Assembly: GCA_024500155.1 (NCBI GenBank) | Contig: CM044860.1 | Coordinates: 1,410,501 to 1,474,500, forward strand | Source of the DNA: Chenopodium formosanum | Taxonomy: Eukaryota > Streptophyta > Magnoliopsida > Caryophyllales > Amaranthaceae | Direction: 5' to 3' | DNA: 64,000 nt | Shown here: positions 48,201-60,100 of the stretch, in pieces | Position numbering within the stretch: the stretch's first letter is position 1 | How the letters are laid out: every line of letters begins with the position of its first letter | Notes under the pieces: generated by a model | Told to the model about the DNA's origin: nothing | The model's database searches: none | The model's input: only the letters and a program-made list of their open reading frames with translations | Translations under genes and position numbers: made by a program

Positions 48201-51200
48201 GAGGATCTGGGATCGGCCTTGCTCTTCTAGGAGCACGGGCTCTACCTCTAACTCCTCTCGCCATTAAAGTTTCGAAGAAAATCGAAAGAAAAGGGGGAAG
48301 GAGTTCAAATCTGAAGAAAATCAATCAAAAATCAGAGAAAATTACCTTTATCTGAAGCAGAATTCGCCGATCTACTGGTTCGGAATGATGAATTTCGGTT
48401 TCTAAGCTTATTTCTCGGGGATTCAGCGAAGTTTCGATACGGATTCAAGGGTTCTCGTGCGGGGTTCAATTTTGTGTGGGTGAAGAAATGAGGAAAGAGT
48501 GCGTATCTTTTGGTTTTATTTCCAGAAATGGGAATTTTAAGAGGCTCGCGCTTAAAATTGCTCTTTAATTCCTCGTTAAGTAACCGTTAAGCACGTTTCC
48601 CGCAATCTGATGACCCATTATCCGTCCAACTTCCTCCATTATCCATTTAACCGTCATCATTTCACTAATTGCGGTTTAAATTCAAATCCTTGGATTAATT
48701 AAATCATTTACTTCCCTCATTTTTCTGGTTAATCAAACCCGACCCGTCATTCTTCCAAATCGGGTCTGGGGGGCAAGTTGTATGGGTCCAATTTAGTCCA
48801 ATTGGGCCTAGTCATTAAATGATCCAATCCAAAGCCCAAGGTCAAGGTTCAACTCTCCAGCCCATGCTAAAGTCAAGACCAGTTCTCAAAGGCAAGTCAA
48901 TTGGGTCCAGGCCCACATCTCTCATATATGCCAAGGTATAAAAGCCATCAATGTGTCATTTTTCTAACAGAACAACAAAGCCTCAAGCAATTAATTCTCT
49001 TGCATAGCTTTCTCTCTACACATTGTACTGACTTCAGCATCGGAGGGGCCTTCCTCGGCAACACCCCCGAGGCTAGTTTATGTGTATTTGCTGTGCAGGA
49101 AACCTTCGGCCCAACGTCGTTTGGACCGAATCCAGTCTTCACCACCTTTTCGGACCTTCAGCAAGGTCCCATTGTTTTCATCCGAAACAGTATTTTTGGT
49201 AAATTGATGGTTGGGCGATAATTTGCTCCCCCAAATTGAACTATTATAGGGTGGTTTTGGAGTTGACCGATGTTTACGCTATTTTCGTGCCATGATGTTA
49301 GCTTGCTAGTGAAAAATCCTAACCAAGGAGTGGAACTGCTTTTATGATATAACTTAGTTAATCCCATAAATGTTGAAATCTTTAGTTTGTGGAGGGTGGT
49401 TGTACATTTTTAATTTGCTTACTTCCTTGATGCAAATTGGATGATGTTTGTTGGTTGTCTAGACCTGTTTTTGTTATCTCCTTTTCAGGTTGGTATAAGC
49501 TATGTTTCCCTATCGGCCACCCTTAGTTTTGGGTTGGTTTTGTGTATACCAAGCACTTTACTAAGAGCTGGTAGGAAACACATTTGTTGTTTTGTTTGGG
49601 ACCATGGTAACATGTTCATCAGATAGATCATGTACTGAAGTCCATGAGTAGATCATAAATTGTTGTATGTAGTTGCATATGATATCTGATGTATGAAATG
49701 TAAACTTCACAGATAGTTGACTCCAGTCTCACCACTTTTGGTTGAGAATTGAATTAAAGCAGATTATTTTAAAAAAACCTTTTACCTTACGGCAAACAAC
49801 TTGAGGATACGTATATATAACATGGAGTTGCTGAATATTTTGTTATTGCTGGATATTTTGTTATCATTGTTTGGCATGGTTGCAAACAAGTGCTATTATT
49901 GACTGATTCATGTTTTATTAACAATACAGGGGGGTGTATTTTACGAGTTTGGGATCATGCATCAGCACTGCGACCATGCTTATGTCCTTTGTGTCGCCGT
50001 CCCATTAGTTTGTTAATACCTACTGAATCTTCCCGGGAACAACGGGCTAATCCAGAAGTTGCAAATATTATAGGGAGGATTGAATTATATAACCGTCAAT
50101 ATGGTGAACGCTCCAGTGATCTCATGCAGGTACTTATTTTTATAAAGGTTACATTAGAGAACTTATAGTGAATCTTTAATTATGAAAGAGTATAATACAT
50201 AAATTGACATTTTGTACTCATTAGACTATTCTTTAGGTTGGTTTGTTCATATTTTTGCATAGTGTTGAGCAGGGGCAGTAGGTATCATTGAGATGATATG
50301 ACCTGTATTTGTTTGATGGATGGAGATTTTCTGGTTCATGTATCATTTTACATGATTCATTGCTTCTTTACAAGTTTGCTGCAGATATAGTTTATTTGTC
50401 CTGTTTAAGACCTTATACCCTGAATTTTGAATTAAATCTCATGTTATTTCCTGCTGGAGTTGCATGATTGAGGTTTATTGCTTTGCACTTAAGGGTGCTT
50501 CAATTTTGAGCTCAAAAACTGCTGAAATGTAGTCGTAGAACATGTGATTAATACTGTATGTTTGCAATTGGAGTATCCCTTGTTGGTCCTCAATAATACT
50601 AGAATACCTCACTGTGATGTAACGTATGTATAAACTTGCATGCTAATCTCAAATTCTTGTTCCCTTTTTAAACCACAACTACGTACAAAGGAATAATATA
50701 AAATATGATTCCTTGTCATGGATGAATGGTGGCTTCTACTTTTGTGTTGTACTTTGTATAGTTTTGGGGTGCCTATAATTTCCTTGTTCAACTAATCTCT
50801 TATAGTCTTATGTTTTCTCAGAGATTGCGAGACCTTCCCTTTCTGCTTCGAAGGTTATTGCGTGACTTGATGGATCCTCAGAGATCTCTGCCATTTATTA
50901 TTAGAGCTCGAATATATTTGGCAGTTAAGTGAACTTGTCAAACCACAATATTTTTTGTTCTGTAGTGAATTGTGCATAGAGTAACCTTCAGCATTGTATT
51001 TTCAGGTTTTTTGCAGTGCCATATATGTATTGAGTCCCGTGGACATTATTCCTGAAGGTAAAATTTCTCTATTATTACGCAATTGTATGCATTGGCTGTT
51101 AAAGGAGCAATTTTACATGTGCAAATTTTTCCTTTTTCAGGAGTACTTGGGATCATTGGCCTTGTGGATGATCTGATCCTGGTACTTATCTGCTTTTTGC

Positions 51201-51259
51201 ATGTAGCTGCCCTATATCGATCTGTTCTTGTTTTTCGTCATGGTACTCATGGAGGTTAA
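39209..51259 (+). CDS. RNF170-like RING-HC E3 ubiquitin ligase with DUF1232 (189 aa, 5 exons)
   Basis: Exons are 39209-39305, 49930-50129, 50822-50923, 51006-51057 and 51141-51259. The product is a small membrane-anchored E3 ligase. The C3HC4 RING uses C12, C15, C27, H29, C32, C35, C51 and C54, and intron 1 interrupts it at residue 33. The C-terminal half (about 115-175) is hydrophobic with the DUF1232 signature SPVDIIPEG...GLVDDLIL, as in animal RNF170, an ER-membrane ligase acting on IP3 receptors; the plant target is unknown. All exon phases fit (97 nt, then phases 0, 0, 1). Intron 1 is 10,624 bp because a 9274-bp Tat retrotransposon sits in it in the same orientation. Without the insert and one TSD copy it would be about 1.35 kb. 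Confidence 0.9.
39916..40326 (+). repeat. 5' LTR of Tat copy 2 (411 bp)
   Basis: Starts TGTATGGGTCC and ends TCCGAAACA, with a TATAAAA box at 40074-40080. It is preceded by the GTATT target duplication. Confidence 0.95.
40330..40347 (+). other. Primer binding site of Tat copy 2
   Basis: TGGCGCCGTCTGTGGGGA, three bases after the LTR, is the same site as in copy 1: a partial complement of the tRNA-Asp 3' end. Confidence 0.8.
40405..46264 (+). pseudogene. Gag-Pol of Tat copy 2, frameshifted by a 20-bp deletion
   Basis: The frame is open from 40405 through gag, zinc knuckle, protease, RT and RNase H. Compared with copy 1, 20 bases are missing between 44452 and 44453, just after the LAKW motif. 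The original frame then runs out of register and stops at 44544. The archaeal-type RNase H and integrase continue in another frame to the stop at 46264. All active-site motifs seen in copy 1 remain in the two halves. A few substitutions distinguish the copies. As it stands, integrase is cut off from the rest of Pol, so the copy is likely defective unless complemented. Confidence 0.93.
46398..46913. repeat. Diverged tandem repeat in the 3' untranslated zone of Tat copy 2
   Basis: Mirror image of the array at 1961-2476, with two units of about 235-240 bases at 46398-46636 and 46680-46913. Confidence 0.75.
47375..48264 (-). pseudogene. Antisense accessory gene of Tat copy 2, internally deleted
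   Basis: The start codon is at 48264 (MARGVRGR..., Arg/Pro-rich). The frame is joined near 48094 to the C-terminal coiled-coil region (open 48076-47375) in a different reading phase. Compared with copy 1, everything corresponding to at least bases 1-780 of this window is missing, including the intron. The product would therefore be a short N-terminal fragment. The start is useful because the N-terminal part of copy 1 lies outside the window. Confidence 0.75.
48779..49189 (+). repeat. 3' LTR of Tat copy 2 (411 bp)
   Basis: Same ends as the 5' LTR, preceded by a G-rich polypurine tract (GGGGGGCAAG) and followed by the GTATT duplication at 49190-49194. Its TATA box (48937-48943) points toward exon 2 of the host gene. 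Confidence 0.95.
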
Positions 51260-51909
51260 AGAGATTTTTCATCAGCTTTTATTGCTCAAGCCACAAAAAT
51301 ACAGTTGACGCCATCCATTTATGATTCATAGCTTTAGGGCTCTTTTTATTTTGTCTGTGTAATTTGTTAGATTTTTACCGTGGTTTTGAAATTGTATCAG
51401 CATCCGCTTTTGCCCCTAAACGTTTATATAACAAGTTCCCATTAATCCCATAGTTTCAGTTTTCAACTTATCAAATGTGTCTGTCTGTGTCTGGCTAATA
51501 TGTATCACTGTACTCCTTAGCAGGAAGGACCACAACAATTATCTTGGTAATTGATATAATCCAGGTGACATTAGAACAGTGTGACAACAATGAGACTTCC
51601 AGACAACAATTTTCTTGGTGGTTTACAGTCTTGACATTCTATGCCGTACACAAACAAATGCAATACAATTACAGATCAAATTTGGTCCATATAGCGGCAG
51701 TCTAGGAGCATAAAAGTAACAGAGGAACAATATTTATTAAGACTTCCAAATGCCAAATGTTATTTACATCATAATTTACTGAGCATTGATAGAATAACTA
51801 AATCGCCACACCCTACTTGCTACACATAAAACATTTACAATATATACAATGATTTTGGGATATTTTAAAAAAGCACTCCCCCACTAATCGAATGATTTAT
51901 TTTAACAAA
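51260..51909. other. Region between convergent RNF170-like and TCP11 genes
   Basis: About 650 bases holding the two 3' untranslated regions. No other feature was found. Confidence 0.7.
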
Positions 51910-54900
51910 TTAAACATTCTTCAGCAGCTGCTCATACCATGGTCCATGTACACTGGCAGACACAACTGCCATACCAATAAGAACTTCTGCAATTTCTACC
52001 ACCTTATCAGTGAGCAAAGTAGCTCCCACACGCCGAAGTGCCATCTCCACCAATTGCCTACCCTTGCTTCCGGTGCCACCAAACATGGCAGCTCTTACAG
52101 CCAAGTAAACAGCTCGAGAAACATGTGTAAAGATCGCATCCCCAGATTTCAAGCTCTTTGAGAGCATGTTCTCCACCACACCCCTCTTTTCTCGCAGCTT
52201 TTCCAAGTTGATAACATGGTTAACATCATCTGGGAGCTCAATAATTGCTTTGACAATATCAGCAATACCAACATCTTCAACCTTATCGAGCAACTCCGAA
52301 AGCTGTTTGGCAGCTTGAGAGATTATGTTCTCCATGTCTGATGGGTTAGTTACCAAGTGTTCACTAAGAAGGGCTTGTCGAAGAACCAGCATACTGCAAA
52401 GAAAGAGAGTGAATATTAGCAACCATCCAATGTTACATGCAAGCAGAAGGGAAGGATAGGAAAGAAGTTACACAAACCTTGTGGAAATAACAATGATCTT
52501 CTGCAGTTGAGACTGAACTTCTCTTAGTCTAGATACATTAAGTTTCAAAGTTTCAGGCAGAGATTCTTGTACCAGACCTTCAATCTCACTCACCAACTTC
52601 AATAAACCAACCCTGAGAAACAAATCTGTCCTATCTCCTCTGCACTCCGGTTGCTCTTTACCTGAAAGTATGTAAAGATCAAAGAGTTTAAATGGAAATC
52701 CACCATAATTTTGACCAATTTATCTACATTTTGCTTCTCAACAATTGTGAAAGAATTTCTAAAAAAATGCAGTATGATTTAGTACTTGATTTTAAGATAA
52801 CTCTATATGGATGCCATATAATCTCTAATTAATGGACTCCTTATAAATTTGTCCGAAATTAAAAGAACGAGATGCTCATCAAATTTCCAGCATCATACCA
52901 GTGGTGGTGGGTCCCAATGAGCGTATCCTTGACAACACTGAAACACTTCCCCCCGTGCGAAGAGTAGTTGGTGGTATCCCCTGAGGAGATGTTACCTGCA
53001 TATCTGGCAACGTTGACAGTGAATCCAAGTATTCATCCCACTCCCGCTCCAAATTAGTGCTTGCTGAAGTCATCCAACTCAATGTCAATGGTAGTGAACT
53101 AGAAGCATCAGAAGGTGATCCATATCGCTTTGAAAAAGCTTTTTGTAAATAGTCCAATCCAGCAGGCCCTTGTATCATTGGCTCAATAATTCTGATACGT
53201 GCTCTGCTTATCTCTTTCTTCAGTTTCTACATTAATAAAATAAAATACAACAGGAACGTCATAAATAAAATGAATTAATTAAAATGTTATTGCAAGGAGA
53301 TAAAGAACCTAAACAAAGACACAAAGAGCAAACAAACCTGAATCTCATTTAGGACAAAACGAAGACCCTTGATAATTGATATGGCAAAAGAAGACTTTGT
53401 ATTATCTCCAGAATGCGGCGAGGCCTCATTCAGTTCTGTCAACATGTTCAGGTGAGCAGCCTTCCTCTCATCATCATTTACTGGGGCTGACAACTTTTGC
53501 AGAGTTGTCAGTGCATACTCCAGTAATTTTCCCAGGTAAGTTATGTCCAATGTTCCAGCACTTAAAACCTAAAAAGACAAAGGACAGTCATCAACGTGCA
53601 TATAATAATACAGCTATGATAAAGAGGCTCTAAAAAAAACTAAATGACTACAAATAAGGTTATGTTTTCTTCACAATATTCTGTAAACTTATTACTTATC
53701 ATCATTAAGATTAGACCGCATCAGATCAGACCATAAAAACATATACCAAACCAGACAACAAAAAAAATAATCTCATCTTTGTTAATTATTGTCACATATA
53801 TCTTTAATCTTGTATTAATCAAAAATATGAAAATTGGAATTCTATAATATACAAAACACAATAGAGCGAATCAAACAAAATACCAAATAATATGAATCTA
53901 ACAAAATATGAAAGCAAACAAGACCTTAGACATTTCAGGTTGGAACACTTTATTTCAATTATAGAAAACATGGTCTATCTATGATGTCTTTTTTTTTTTT
54001 TGGGGGGGGGGGGGGGGGGGGCTAAAAACAATTAAAGTACCTGTGAAAGGATATCTATATCGATCGTATCGGTAATCTCTTGTCGCCAGGCATTGGGAGA
54101 CATTTCGCACAGTTCATCCCTAACTTCTGTCATGAGTTTAAGAACCCAGCTGAAGTCAACCAGTTCCTGCTGCATAGATTCCATGATGCCGTCCCAAAAT
54201 GCTTTCTCCATCGCCTCCTTAATTTGAGCCTGCATGGACATATGACAGGTTCAAGACTTCACATGTGTAAGCCAATACGAGCACACGACTAATGCATCCA
54301 TCAAATATTTCAAAAAGATACAAGAACAAAAGGCACCTACGCAACATGAACACACCTTTATACCACTGTCATCTTGATAATCCATGTAAAGCTTGTCGGC
54401 GAAGCCATGACGATGTTCATGGACTATCTCATTTACCAAGAGTTCATTCTCAGAAACAGGCTCTTTGTCACCGCTTAATTGGACATCTGCACCGCGTTCT
54501 TCTGGTACAGATGAAATCACTGCTTGGCCTGCAGTTGTATCATCATCCTTGAACAACGACCGTACCACAGCGCTTGGTCTTGCACTTCCACCAGCCATGC
54601 TGCTTGCTTCACCAGAGACTGAAGATGGTGAGCTGTCTGACGAACTAGAATAACCAGGAGATGATATATGAGCTACAGGGGATGCAAATGGACTTCCAGA
54701 CTCCCTTGATGCAAAGAATTTGGATCGCACATCAGAAATAGCATTCTCCATACGTTCAATGCCAGCATCACCACCCAAATCCTGCACTTTTGCCTTAAGA
54801 AGTATCTGATCTTCCATCACCTAGCATCATCCAAATTATTCAAAGGGGACCATCAAATTATGAAATTATCATAGAATTGTATGGAATGTAAAAGATAAAG

Positions 54901-57062
54901 TTCTGCTAATTCCTTACCTGCTTCTGAATAGCCTTCATGTCATGAGTAAGGCCACTGTTGTCTCCCCCGGGTGTCAGCTTACAGGTATGCATCATAGATA
55001 GCTCCATCTGGCAAGCAGCCCTCACCAAATCCTCCTCTAGTAGTCTGGCATCCTTGACCTTCCATACCACAAAGCAATACAGATACGAGCACCATGCTTT
55101 ATCAAATGTCTCCAGCTGCGCCCTAAAGCTTGCAAGATTTTCCCCTGATGTAGATTTGACACAGGAACCTTCTAATATTATCCTGATCAATAACTCAAAC
55201 TCCTGAATAAACTTCACAGCAGCCTCAGTAAGGGCTGTTTCATGCCCACCTTTACCACTTAGTACGGCATCTGGGTGACCCAGTATCATATAGGCACAAA
55301 GAACAATCCTCACAGCATATCTTGACAATTTACGGGGGCCATGAGTTCCGTCTCCCCTAGATACAGCTCTCTTTTGTCCCCTGGTCCTGGATGCATGGCT
55401 TCCATTACGCCTGCGCACTGGACTGCTAACACGCTTCAGCAGGTGATCAATATTTTCCAACCCAAAGGAACCACTAGTTCCCTGTCGGACCCTGAGACGG
55501 ACTTCAAGCCGATCAACCAAAGATTTCACAACCTTCAAAGTCGTATCTGACTCAATAAGAACTGCAAGCTGTTCGAAGGGCATCGTCTTGACTGATTTAT
55601 CATTGATATTCAAATCCTCAAAAGCTTTTGCTAAAGAAAAAGTAGTTCCTCTCAATTTCACAAACCGTCTCCAGCACCTACAACCAATGCCATAGCAAAA
55701 CAATACTCAGAAATTGGAAAGAGGAATAACATATCCAGCAAAATCTAAATCAATTGCCAATGAAAACAAGGAATTGCCATTGCATCAACAATTCACAGCA
55801 TACAACCACACTCAGGAGAAAAATAAAATAGTTATGTGCCCACACTGATTGCCAAGGAAAACTTGTCCAAAAAAAAGTTTAATAAAAATATAGAGGACAA
55901 AAATGTTTCTATAATTGCCTATGCAGCAGACAATAACTCCATCCAGCTTTTAAAGTGAGTTAGCATGATTGAACTTCACCATTGTGATTTTAATATACAA
56001 AAATAAGTAACCCTCAAGTTACACAATGCAGACAATGGCATATACAAGATAGAAATTGCCATCACCAATAAGCAGATAAATCCATAACCAACAGCTACTA
56101 CAATATAAATTCTTCACCTTGATAATTTTCTTGCAAGATTTAAAGCCTGGTCATCTGTTACATTACAATTTACGCGAGAAGAACCAGTTATACTCTTTTT
56201 CAGCCCCAAAATTTCTGCTCGTTGTCTTCTGGCCTGTCATCAGCCACATCAATTAGTTACAAATTGTAAAAGGACACCATAAACTACCAATTATAATGAA
56301 TTTATGGTAGGTCAAGAAATCAGCAAAAGTCAGGTCTAAAGTCTAAACAAAATGTCTCAAAAATTATACTCCATCCGTCCCAAAATCATAGATGTTAGAC
56401 CACATTTGGATCCAGTTGTACAAAGTTTTAAACAATTAATTGGATTCCTAAACTCTGACATCTAACAAACTATATTGAATGGCTGACAGAAGACAAGCAC
56501 ATAATATGAAGTAGATAATAAACATACCCTTTGCAGCCGATCTTCCAGTTGTTCTCTCTTTTTTTTTCTCTCCATTTCCCGCTGACTGTAAACAGAATTA
56601 GCTGCTCTCTGTACTCGTACCAACCTTGCATGTGCCTTAGACCTCTCAGCTTCCAGCAATCCTAACCTCTTCCTCTCTGCAGCAGCACGCTTATGGTGGA
56701 TAGCAGCACGCACACACTCCTTATATTTACTTTCCTGCATCGTCCTCCGCATTAATGATTGAGCAGTCCGCTCTTTTCTTGCAGCTCTCCGCTGCCTACG
56801 AGATTTCTGAATAAGCATTCTGTTTGCCTCTGCTTGCTGAACCCGTGATTCCACCTTCATACCCAATTCATCACGTTCTTTCTCAACACGCATTTTCACC
56901 TCACTTTTAGCTGCTTGTCGTAACTCATCCAACCTAGCCAAGCGCATCTGAGCCTTTGAAAGAATGCTCAACCTACAACATCATGAAATATTAAAACATG
57001 CCACATAATTTCCATTGTAGCTAAAATTGTTTCACTAAAAAGTCATCCAAGATTTTCAGAAC

Positions 57063-57104
<42 letters not shown>

Positions 57105-60100
57105 GAACATATTTATAACAGGTTCAAGGAAAGAAAAAATCTGGTAAAATTATAATTAAATCAGAAAATTATACTTCGTATCAAAGAAAAAAACATACAC
57201 ACAGTTCCATCCCCAAACAAAACAAAAGGCAAAAAAGGCCTTATTCTAACATTAAAGGAGAGTCCAATAATTGTATACAGTAAAAATCAAGCAGCAGTAC
57301 TGATTTTAAGCACCAAAGGAAACATTTTTTCTCCACATGAAGCGCACTTGAAGTAACATATTTTCTTTTGAATAACATAAAAATCATTTAAAATACAAGA
57401 ACAGCCATGTAATCAACTCATCAGATTAAAAGAAAGAACAACTCTACATTGAAGTAAATTATAAATGTTTTTTCAATAGGAAGACAACAAAGGACCAAGC
57501 AAACACAAACCTTTTCTGCTCGGCTGCATTAAGCTTAGCTTCAAGTCTCTGACCAAGATCCAATTCTTGTGAAGATGACCATGATGGGCTCCTCTGCTTG
57601 GGCCTTGCTTTGCTTGACAAAAATTCATGGAATTGCTGCCATCAACAAAACCATAAAGATCATAAGTAAATTGAGACTTTCGGAACAATATCAGTATCCA
57701 TGACATATGTAAAAGAAATTGCACGACGGTTACACTGCAAATATACAAAACACACTGACTAATGGAGATTAAACTTCAGTTCAAACAATACTATTGGTTC
57801 AATGAGGAGGCTTCAAAGCATTTTACTCAATTTCTCTTCAACAAACTGATAGAAGATTGAATTGGGGAATATTTTTCCTCCCCTTGACATTACTATTGGC
57901 AGTCAATATATACAAGAGTATAGCATTATCCTAGGCAATATTCTAGGAACTAATTACATCAGTTACGGTAATATACAAGCTATAAACTAGGAGATAATTT
58001 CTCTAAAGATTATCTCTTTGACTAAATACAAAAATATGTACCATATATTTAACACACCCCCACAGTCGAAGCGGGAGGGCTACGGACGCTAAGACTGTCC
58101 CGGAACTCTTCAAATAAAACCCGCGGAAGACCTTTAGTGAAGATATCCGCTATCTGATATCGGGATGGGACATGTAGAACTCGGACCTCCCCCCGGGCAA
58201 CCTTCTCTCGGACAAAATGAATATCCATCTCTATGTGTTTTGTCCGTTGATGTTGGACTGGATTTCCTGACAAATAGATAGCACTAACATTGTCACAATA
58301 AACAAGTGTGGCCTTTTTAACTGGACGATGTAACTCCAAGAGAAGATTTCGAATCCAACACGATTCGGAGACAACATTCGCAACCCCACGATACTCGGCC
58401 TCTGCACTAGACTTAGACAATGTGGGTTGTCGTTTCGATGACCAAGAAATCAGATTATCACCCAAGAAAACACAATAACCAGACGTTGAACGTCTTGTAT
58501 CAGGGCACCCACCCCAATCTGCATCAGTGTATGCAACCAAAGAAGAAATAGAAGATGGGTATAAATGCAATCCAAAATCAAGAGTGCCCTGTACATACCG
58601 AATTATGCGTTTGAGAGCAGACATATGATCAACCCGTGGGTCATGCATATGGAGACAAACCTGCTGTACTGCATAGGATATATCCGGTCTGGTGAAAGTA
58701 AGATATTGTAGAGCCCCTGCAAGGCTCCTATATAAAGTCGGATCATCAAAAATAGCACTAGTAGTAGCGCCCACCTTTGGCTTCGTGTCAACCGGAGTCT
58801 GCGACGGTTTACACGATGACATTCCTGCACGGTCAATTATTTCCTCGGCATATTTGCGCTGTGAAAGAAACAAACCACCCTTATGTCGAGTCACAGCAAT
58901 ACCCAAAAAATAATTCAGAGGACCTAAGTCCTTCATAGCAAACTCAGAACTAAGACGAGCCATGATAGATCGTCGGAGAGCATCAGAAGAAGCAGTCAGA
59001 ATAATATCATCAACATACAATAAAAGATAAGCCATATCGGAGCCATTACGATAGATAAACAAAGAATTATCCATCCTACTATTAGTAAAACCAAGAGATA
59101 ACATATAATCAGCAAATCTCTTATACCAAGCCCGGGGTGCCTGCTTAAGCCCATAAAGAGACTTATTTAAGAGACAAACATACTCCGGATGATCCCGATC
59201 TCTATACCCAACCGGTTGATGCATATAGACTGTTTCCTGCAACTCACCATGTAAGAAAGCATTTTTAACATCCAGCTGATGAATAGACCATGCCTTCGAC
59301 AAAGAAAGACTGAGCACAGTACGGATTGTAGCCGGTTTGACCACTGGACTAAACGTCTCACCACAATCAATGCCAACCTGTTGAGTTTTACCATCACCTA
59401 CAAGACGGGCTTTATGCCTCTCAAAATCACCGTTAGCTTTGACCTTGTGAGTAAAAATCCACATAGAACGAATAACATTCACATTAGGAGGACGGGGCAC
59501 CAACTCCCACGTCTTATTTTTAATAAGAGCATCAAATTCATCATCCATGGCCATTTTCCAATTTGGATCACGTAGTGCATCAATGGGATTGCGGGGTAGA
59601 GGAGACCGGGCTACCGTTGTATGCAAGTGTGCATATTTCGGATTGGGTTTAACAATCCCATGCTGACTACGTGTGACAACTCTAGGCTGAGAAGAAGGAA
59701 AAATGGGCTGTGAATTTGTGGGAATAGGGACCTGCTGTGTGTGGGCTAAAGGTGAGGAAGAGAGTGGGCTTGTTGTGGCAGTAGGCCCAGAAAAAGAAGG
59801 AGAGGAAGATGGAGAGAGCACGGGCTGATCTGCCACGCGCGGCCCAGCCACCGAAGCACCCCCCGGACTGGCGTCCGCTGGTAACCCGGCGGGGCTGGCA
59901 GTTGGTGGTGAGTGACCACGCTGCCGGACGTCAGCTTGGGTGGCAATTGGTGGTTGGGTGTGTCGTGGACATGGAGAATTAGGGGGAGAAGTGATGGGGC
60001 TTTGCTGATGGGCCGTGTGAGGGATAGGCCCAGTAGGGGAAGTGGGCTGGTCAGAAGTATGTTGTTGCATGTGATGAATTGCATATGGTGATAAACCATC

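Larger units (their letters stand above)
39916..49189 (+). mobile_element. Ty3/Gypsy Tat (Retand-like) retrotransposon, copy 2 (9274 bp), inside RNF170-like intron 1
   Basis: Two 411-bp LTRs (39916-40326, 48779-49189) are flanked by a perfect GTATT duplication (39911-39915 and 49190-49194). They differ by one base that I can see (AAACAA versus AAGCAA after GCCTC), so insertion is recent. Internal order is primer site, gag-pol, repeat-bearing 3' zone, antisense gene remnant, polypurine tract (near 48768-48777) and 3' LTR. It is inverted relative to copy 1 and nearly identical to it. Two lesions distinguish it: a 20-bp deletion in pol at 44452/44453 and a larger deletion in the antisense gene near 48094. 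It probably cannot make its own complete Pol. Confidence 0.95.

Noticed and set aside
56366..56460. CTCCATCCGTCCC motif typical of Stowaway MITE ends in TCP11 intron 3
   Set aside because: No matching inverted end is found nearby, so at most it is a fragment.
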